Part shown: positions 47,631-51,553 of the stretch, in pieces
Layout: every line of letters starts with the position of its first letter
Numbering within the stretch: the stretch's first letter is position 1
DNA from: Lachnospiraceae bacterium
GTDB lineage: Bacteria > Bacillota > Clostridia > Lachnospirales > Lachnospiraceae
Direction: 5' to 3'
DNA: 51,553 bases
Assembly: GCA_009780115.1 (NCBI GenBank)
Contig: WRAQ01000022.1
Coordinates: 1 to 51,553 of the forward strand
Notes under the pieces: generated by a model
What the model was told of the DNA's origin: nothing
Seen by the model: the letters and a program-made list of their open reading frames with translations, nothing else
Database searches by the model: none
Position numbers and translations under genes: made by a program

Positions 47631-50378
47631 ATGAAAAATTTTTCTTTGAAAAAGAGGATTTCGTCAATTTGGGCACTTTGTCTTGCGGTTGTTATGGTAG
47701 TAATTATGTTACCGGTTAATAATGTCCCGGTGATGGCAAACGGTGATATCACCGTCAGATTATTCTACGAACGCGCCGACGGGGTATATGATGATTGGGA
47801 CGTTTGGATGTGGGCGGCCGGAGTTGCCGGCGATGCTTACAGTTTTGAAGAAGAAGATGGAAAAGTTGCCGCAACAGCGGTTTTTGCCGCCGGGATTGAT
47901 AATATCGGTTTCATTGTCAGAAGAGGTGATTGGGTGGAAAAAGATATAACTAATGATCAATTTATTGAAATCGCCGGTGTTGTCAGCGGGACAGTGAATT
48001 TTTATGTTGAATCGGGGGTCAGCGGCGGAACGTTGGTTTTTGGGGATGATGTCGTCCAGGGTGTGGTGATAAGGTCGGCGAAAGGTGACAGCGATGTCAT
48101 TATTGTCCAAATGACCTCGGCCCTTACCGACGGGGAAGCCAATGCGCTGGAAGTCTTTGATGCCGATGGGACAAAAATGGGAATTGCCTCAATAGAAAAT
48201 AATGATAAAACTATCACAATTATGCTTACTCAAGAATTAGACTTATACAAAAGTTACTTTGTCAGGTTCGAAGGTGAGGACTACCATGTCAGCCAGCCGA
48301 ATGTTTTTTCAACCGCTGCTTTTGAGGAAGAATTTCATTACGCCGGTAATGACTTGGGGGCAACATGGTCGGAAGCGCAAACCAATTTCCGGGTCTGGGC
48401 ACCAACCGCTTCTTCCGTCGCTTTAAACCTTTATGAAAGCGGTTATATCAATTCTGATGATTTAATCGAAACAATTGCGATGACGGCTGATGTTAACGGG
48501 ACTTGGATTGCCGAAAAGGAAGGCAATTTACATGGTATTTATTATACATATTCAGTCGCTGTCGGCGGCAATATCAATGAAGCATGTGACCCATATGCCA
48601 GGGCGGTTGGGGTCAACGGCGACCGGGCGATGGTCATCAACCTTTCGCTGACTAACCCCGAAGGCTGGGAAAATGACAAAAACCCCAATGCCGGGATGCC
48701 GGTTAATGATATGATTATCTATGAACTCCATGTCCGCGATTTTTCGTTTGAAGAAAGTTCCGGAATGGTAAATAAAGGAAAATACCTTGCCTTTACCGAA
48801 ACCGGCACAACTAATCCGGCCGGGAAACCGACCGGGGTTGATTATCTTAGGAATCTAGGTATTACTCATCTTCATTTATTACCGGTCTATGATTTTGCTA
48901 CCATCGATGAAACAAGATTGGATGAGGATCAGTTTAACTGGGGTTATGACCCGAAAAACTACAACGTTCCCGAAGGTTCATATTCAACTGACCCTTTTAA
49001 CGGCGAAGTCCGGATTAATGAATTTAAACAGATGGTTCAAGCTTTACATAACAACGGGATTAGTGTAGTTATGGACGTTGTTTACAATCATACCTACAAT
49101 GCCGATTATTGCTTTAATAAAATCGTGCCGGGTTATTTTTACCGGATTAATGAAGACGGCTCATTTTCAAATGGTTCCGGTTGCGGCAATGACGTTGCTT
49201 CCGAACGTTCAATGGTACGCAAATTTATCGTTGATTCAGTGGTTTACTGGGCAAATGAGTACAATATTGACGGCTTCCGCTTTGACCTTGCCGGGCTTAC
49301 CGATATTGATACAATGAACGAAATCCGGGCGGAGCTTGACAAGATTGACCCATCGATTGTTATGTACGCCGAAGGCTGGGCGATGGATACTGCCGTAACA
49401 AAACCAAATGTTTTGCTTGCGACCCAATGGAACTCGGTTCATACCCCGGGAATTGCTTATTTTAGCGACAATATCCGCGACGGTATCAGAGGCCATGTTT
49501 TTAACCCCGCCGAAAAGGGTTATGTGAATGGAAGCAATGCCCGGATTAACGAAGTTAGAGACGGCATCTTCGGTTTACCCGGCTGGGCTGTCTGCCCGAC
49601 CCAGGTCGTCAACTATGTTTCCGCCCATGACAATCATACCCTATGGGACAAAATTGCCTCATCCAACCCGGAAGACTCATTTGAAGACCGCATCAGGCAA
49701 AACAACCTCGCTGCCGCAATTGTCTTTACCTCCCAAGGAATCACCTTTATCCATGCCGGTGAGGAAATGCTGCGGACGAAGTTAAATGACGACGGCACTT
49801 TTAATGGAAACAGCTACAAATCTTCCAGTAGCCTTAATAGCCTTAAATGGGATGATTTAAATGATGATAATTACCTTGGTGTCCATGATTATTATCAAGG
49901 TTTAATTGAACTGCGCAAATCAAGGCCGGGATTCCGGATGAATACGGCCGATGACTCCCGTTCAAGGATTGAAATTGTCGCCGAAACCGATGAAGGTGTG
50001 ATTGCTTATACGATTGATAGCGGCACTTCCGATGCAATTTTCGTTATTTACAATCCGACCCGGGAAGTTGCGGAAGTTAAGCTACCAACCGGCGAATGGA
50101 GTGTTTTCTTAAACGACCAACAAGCCGGGAACCAGGTTATCGAAAAAATATCCGGTTCGGCTTTCGTTAATCCAATCTCTGCAATGGTTCTAGCCGATTA
50201 TGATGCCAATGCCGTGATAGCTGAACCTGCCCCGGTAGCGGAAGAAGCTTTCGATGCTACCGCCCCCGAAACAACCACCGAAAAAACCCCGCTTTCGCCA
50301 CTATGGTGGGTCGCCGGAGCTGCTTTATTAGGTACAATTGGCGGTGGATTGTTTTATATTATAAGAAAGCGTAAATAG
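47631..50378 (+). CDS. cell-surface type I pullulanase (GH13)
   Basis: 915 residues from the ATG at 47631, with GGGAGG six bases upstream. A TTG two codons earlier is less likely. The signal peptide is at about 1-35. A CBM41/PUD-like starch-binding domain (about 38-125) is followed by an immunoglobulin-like module and CBM48 (about 235-330). The catalytic barrel has MDVVYNHT (481-488), nucleophile D552 in GFRFDLAG, acid/base E581 in YAEGW and D667 in SAHDNHT. The pullulanase marker YDPKNYNVPEGSYS is present. The C-terminal beta domain ends in a single membrane helix (about 890-911) and RKRK, with no LPxTG. The enzyme hydrolyses alpha-1,6 bonds of pullulan or starch outside the cell. Confidence 0.95.
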   Translation: MKNFSLKKRISSIWALCLAVVMVVIMLPVNNVPVMANGDITVRLFYERADGVYDDWDVWMWAAGVAGDAYSFEEEDGKVAATAVFAAGIDNIGFIVRRGDWVEKDITNDQFIEIAGVVSGTVNFYVESGVSGGTLVFGDDVVQGVVIRSAKGDSDVIIVQMTSALTDGEANALEVFDADGTKMGIASIENNDKTITIMLTQELDLYKSYFVRFEGEDYHVSQPNVFSTAAFEEEFHYAGNDLGATWSEAQTNFRVWAPTASSVALNLYESGYINSDDLIETIAMTADVNGTWIAEKEGNLHGIYYTYSVAVGGNINEACDPYARAVGVNGDRAMVINLSLTNPEGWENDKNPNAGMPVNDMIIYELHVRDFSFEESSGMVNKGKYLAFTETGTTNPAGKPTGVDYLRNLGITHLHLLPVYDFATIDETRLDEDQFNWGYDPKNYNVPEGSYSTDPFNGEVRINEFKQMVQALHNNGISVVMDVVYNHTYNADYCFNKIVPGYFYRINEDGSFSNGSGCGNDVASERSMVRKFIVDSVVYWANEYNIDGFRFDLAGLTDIDTMNEIRAELDKIDPSIVMYAEGWAMDTAVTKPNVLLATQWNSVHTPGIAYFSDNIRDGIRGHVFNPAEKGYVNGSNARINEVRDGIFGLPGWAVCPTQVVNYVSAHDNHTLWDKIASSNPEDSFEDRIRQNNLAAAIVFTSQGITFIHAGEEMLRTKLNDDGTFNGNSYKSSSSLNSLKWDDLNDDNYLGVHDYYQGLIELRKSRPGFRMNTADDSRSRIEIVAETDEGVIAYTIDSGTSDAIFVIYNPTREVAEVKLPTGEWSVFLNDQQAGNQVIEKISGSAFVNPISAMVLADYDANAVIAEPAPVAEEAFDATAPETTTEKTPLSPLWWVAGAALLGTIGGGLFYIIRKRK

Positions 50379-50384
50379 CCTAGA

Positions 50385-50490
50385 AGGTGGATAATTTATC
50401 TCACAGTTGCATTAGGCCGCCTTCTTCCCAAAAGAAAACGTATAGGAAGAAGAATTAGGCCGTAGCAACGGAGAGATATTTTATCCACCT
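50385..50490 (+). repeat. family 1 palindromic repeat, copy C
   Basis: 106 bp starting 6 bp after the pullulanase stop. Outer arms AGGTGGATAA / TTATCCACCT and TATCTC / GAGATA pair. The outer stem sequence differs from copies A and B yet is fully complementary. The core TTAGGCCGCCTTCTTCC on the plus strand matches A and B in reverse complement. The sequence after it (GGGTTTTTAGATTTT) could help termination here. Confidence 0.83.
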
Positions 50491-50510
50491 GATAGGGTTT
50501 TTAGATTTTA

Positions 50511-51182
50511 TCAATGCGCCATAATCCGATCCGCTATTTCACCCTGCTTTTTGTAAATACTGTCAGCCGGGACATACCCCCGCACCATTGACATTGGATA
50601 AATAACTGAATTACGACCTATAACAGTGCCCGGATTAAGAACCGTATTACAACCAACCTCAACATTGTCACCAATCATAGCCCCGACTTTTTTCAGCCCT
50701 GACTCGATTATTTTTCCCGCCTTGATATTAACAAGGGTACCGTCAGCTTTGACATTTGAAGTAATCGCCCCGGCTCCAAAATGAGCTTTCCAGCCCAAAA
50801 TACTATCACCGATATAATTATAATGAGGAACTTGTACCCAATTAAAAAGAAGCGAATTTTTTATTTCAGTTGAATTGCCAACCACCGCAAATTTGCCAAC
50901 AATCGCATTACCCCGGATATAAACGCAATGACGGATTTCCGCGCTTTCATCAATAATACAAGGGCCCTCAATCATTGCTGTTTTGGCAACTTCCGCCGAT
51001 TTGGCAATCCAGACACATTCATCAACCTCGTCAAATATAGCCGGGTCAAGAGCCTTGCCTATTTTTCTAGTGTACTCACCGATATGGGGCAGCAACTGCC
51101 AAGGATATTCAAAAATCTTCATGTAATCTGAAGCAATCGTTTCACTTATGTTGTAAAGCTGGGGAATCATTAATTGTTTCAT
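50511..51182 (-). CDS. left-handed beta-helix (hexapeptide-repeat) protein, GlmU C-domain-like
   Basis: 223 residues. Hexapeptide repeats (isoleucine/valine every sixth position, e.g. IEGPCIIDESAEI and IGDNVEVGCNTVLNPGTVIG) cover about 60-205 and build a left-handed beta-helix as in GlmU and sugar acyltransferases. There is no N-terminal nucleotidyltransferase domain. An acetyl-CoA-dependent transferase on a nucleotide sugar is likely but the substrate is not evident. AAGGAG precedes the ATG. It lies 75 bp after the topoisomerase gene in the same direction. Confidence 0.87.
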   Translation of the reverse strand: MKQLMIPQLYNISETIASDYMKIFEYPWQLLPHIGEYTRKIGKALDPAIFDEVDECVWIAKSAEVAKTAMIEGPCIIDESAEIRHCVYIRGNAIVGKFAVVGNSTEIKNSLLFNWVQVPHYNYIGDSILGWKAHFGAGAITSNVKADGTLVNIKAGKIIESGLKKVGAMIGDNVEVGCNTVLNPGTVIGRNSVIYPMSMVRGYVPADSIYKKQGEIADRIMAH

Positions 51183-51232
51183 AGGTTTACTCCTTATTGG
51201 TTTGATTGTAAAGATACTTAAAAGTTATGCTT

Positions 51233-51250
51233 TTTCATGCACGCATGAAA
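51233..51250. repeat. 18-bp palindrome TTTCATGC-AC-GCATGAAA
   Basis: 8-bp perfect stem with a 2-nt centre between the topoisomerase stop and the next start, no T run. Same design as 11149-11166. Confidence 0.55.
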
Positions 51251-51257
51251 TTCATGA

Positions 51258-51553
51258 CTATTTAACCCTGGTATCTTTATAGGTTGCCGCCGCCTCATCA
51301 TAAAAGCGGTACATCGTATTCATATTCTGCGCTTCTTTGACATAATTAGTACGCCGGCTAACAAAATCATTCAACTTTATCATATACTCATCTTCGGTTA
51401 TCGCACCTTTGGACACCATTTCCAACCCTTTTTCCCAACTGGCAGTCAAAGCAGGGTCAAGCAAAGCGCGAATCGAATTATTAACAACATCATATATCAT
51501 TTCACCCAGCAAAGCCGGGGTGATAATCTGGGTCTTTTTGTTCAGATTAAGAT
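51258..51553 (-). CDS. type IA DNA topoisomerase (TopB-like), C-terminal end only
   Basis: Partial: the frame is open to the right window edge, 98 residues visible. Reading from the edge gives LNLNKKTQIITPALLGEMIY, then ALLDPALTASWEKGLEMVSK, DEYMIKLNDFVSRRT and the stop. The TPALLGEMI and ASWEKGL...I...EY pattern is typical of the end of type IA topoisomerases of the TopB/topo III kind, which relax or decatenate DNA. The active-site Tyr lies outside the window. Codons 98 to 14 could also be read from an internal TTG, but that is not a start. Confidence 0.8.
   Translation of the reverse strand, partial: LNLNKKTQIITPALLGEMIYDVVNNSIRALLDPALTASWEKGLEMVSKGAITEDEYMIKLNDFVSRRTNYVKEAQNMNTMYRFYDEAAATYKDTRVK

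Overview
The window reads as chromosome of a low-to-moderate GC, spore-lineage anaerobic Firmicute, most likely a Clostridia member close to Lachnospiraceae. Several family-level signatures point there: a tepA-like gene next to ftsK/spoIIIE, the paired GGGtGRT protein and NifU-like scaffold gene, a Cys/Gly-rich 'HCB protein 13' type small protein, a PKTGD-type sorting signal beside a class B sortase, formate-tetrahydrofolate ligase, and a NuoE/NuoF/GltD-like soluble redox operon. This assignment rests on recalled family distributions; no database was searched. Nearly all genes are on the minus strand, and no rRNA, tRNA, CRISPR array, phage or IS transposase was seen.

Layout. 1-5.6 kb: fhs, ftsK/spoIIIE and tepA-like protease. 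5.7-9.3 kb: a compact operon of a PocR-domain histidine kinase, a receiver-domain gene broken by one in-frame stop, and an unknown membrane protein. 9.5-18.0 kb: a polytopic membrane protein, a Cys/Met PLP enzyme, a CorC-like CBS protein, a chemoreceptor, mazF, alr and a coiled-coil protein. 18.2-22.8 kb: a three-gene electron-transfer operon resembling the Stn-type (HydBC-like plus GltD-like) transhydrogenases. 23.0-31.1 kb: an ABC-F ATPase on the plus strand, icd, a subtilisin-like protease, and a hybrid kinase/HD-GYP regulator pair. 31.2-38 kb: an 1840-residue leucine-rich-repeat surface protein and its sortase. 38.0-39.3 kb: three small plus-strand genes. 39.5-47.4 kb: leuS, an L,D-transpeptidase, a second chemoreceptor and the GGGtGRT/NifU-like pair. 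47.6-51.6 kb: a membrane-anchored type I pullulanase, a beta-helix protein and the end of a type IA topoisomerase.

The most unusual content is non-coding. Two unrelated families of roughly 105-145 bp imperfect palindromes occur three times each. Family 1 is at 1764-1879, 42005-42118 and 50385-50490. Family 2 is at 4583-4721, 20272-20413 and 39354-39497. In both, stem segments differ in sequence between copies yet remain self-complementary, which suggests the RNA or DNA fold is conserved. One family 2 copy sits inside the redox operon and has spawned a 42-bp tandem array that supplies the nuoF-like stop codon. A further palindrome appears to be inserted in frame in the ABC-F gene, and a cluster of four hairpins follows the redox operon.

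Functionally the region mixes housekeeping (chromosome translocation, leucyl-tRNA, D-alanine, one-carbon metabolism), redox balancing, two environmental sensing modules plus two chemoreceptors, and surface functions (sortase-anchored protein, starch or pullulan breakdown, peptidoglycan cross-linking). Start sites were re-chosen where a Shine-Dalgarno sequence favoured an internal ATG.
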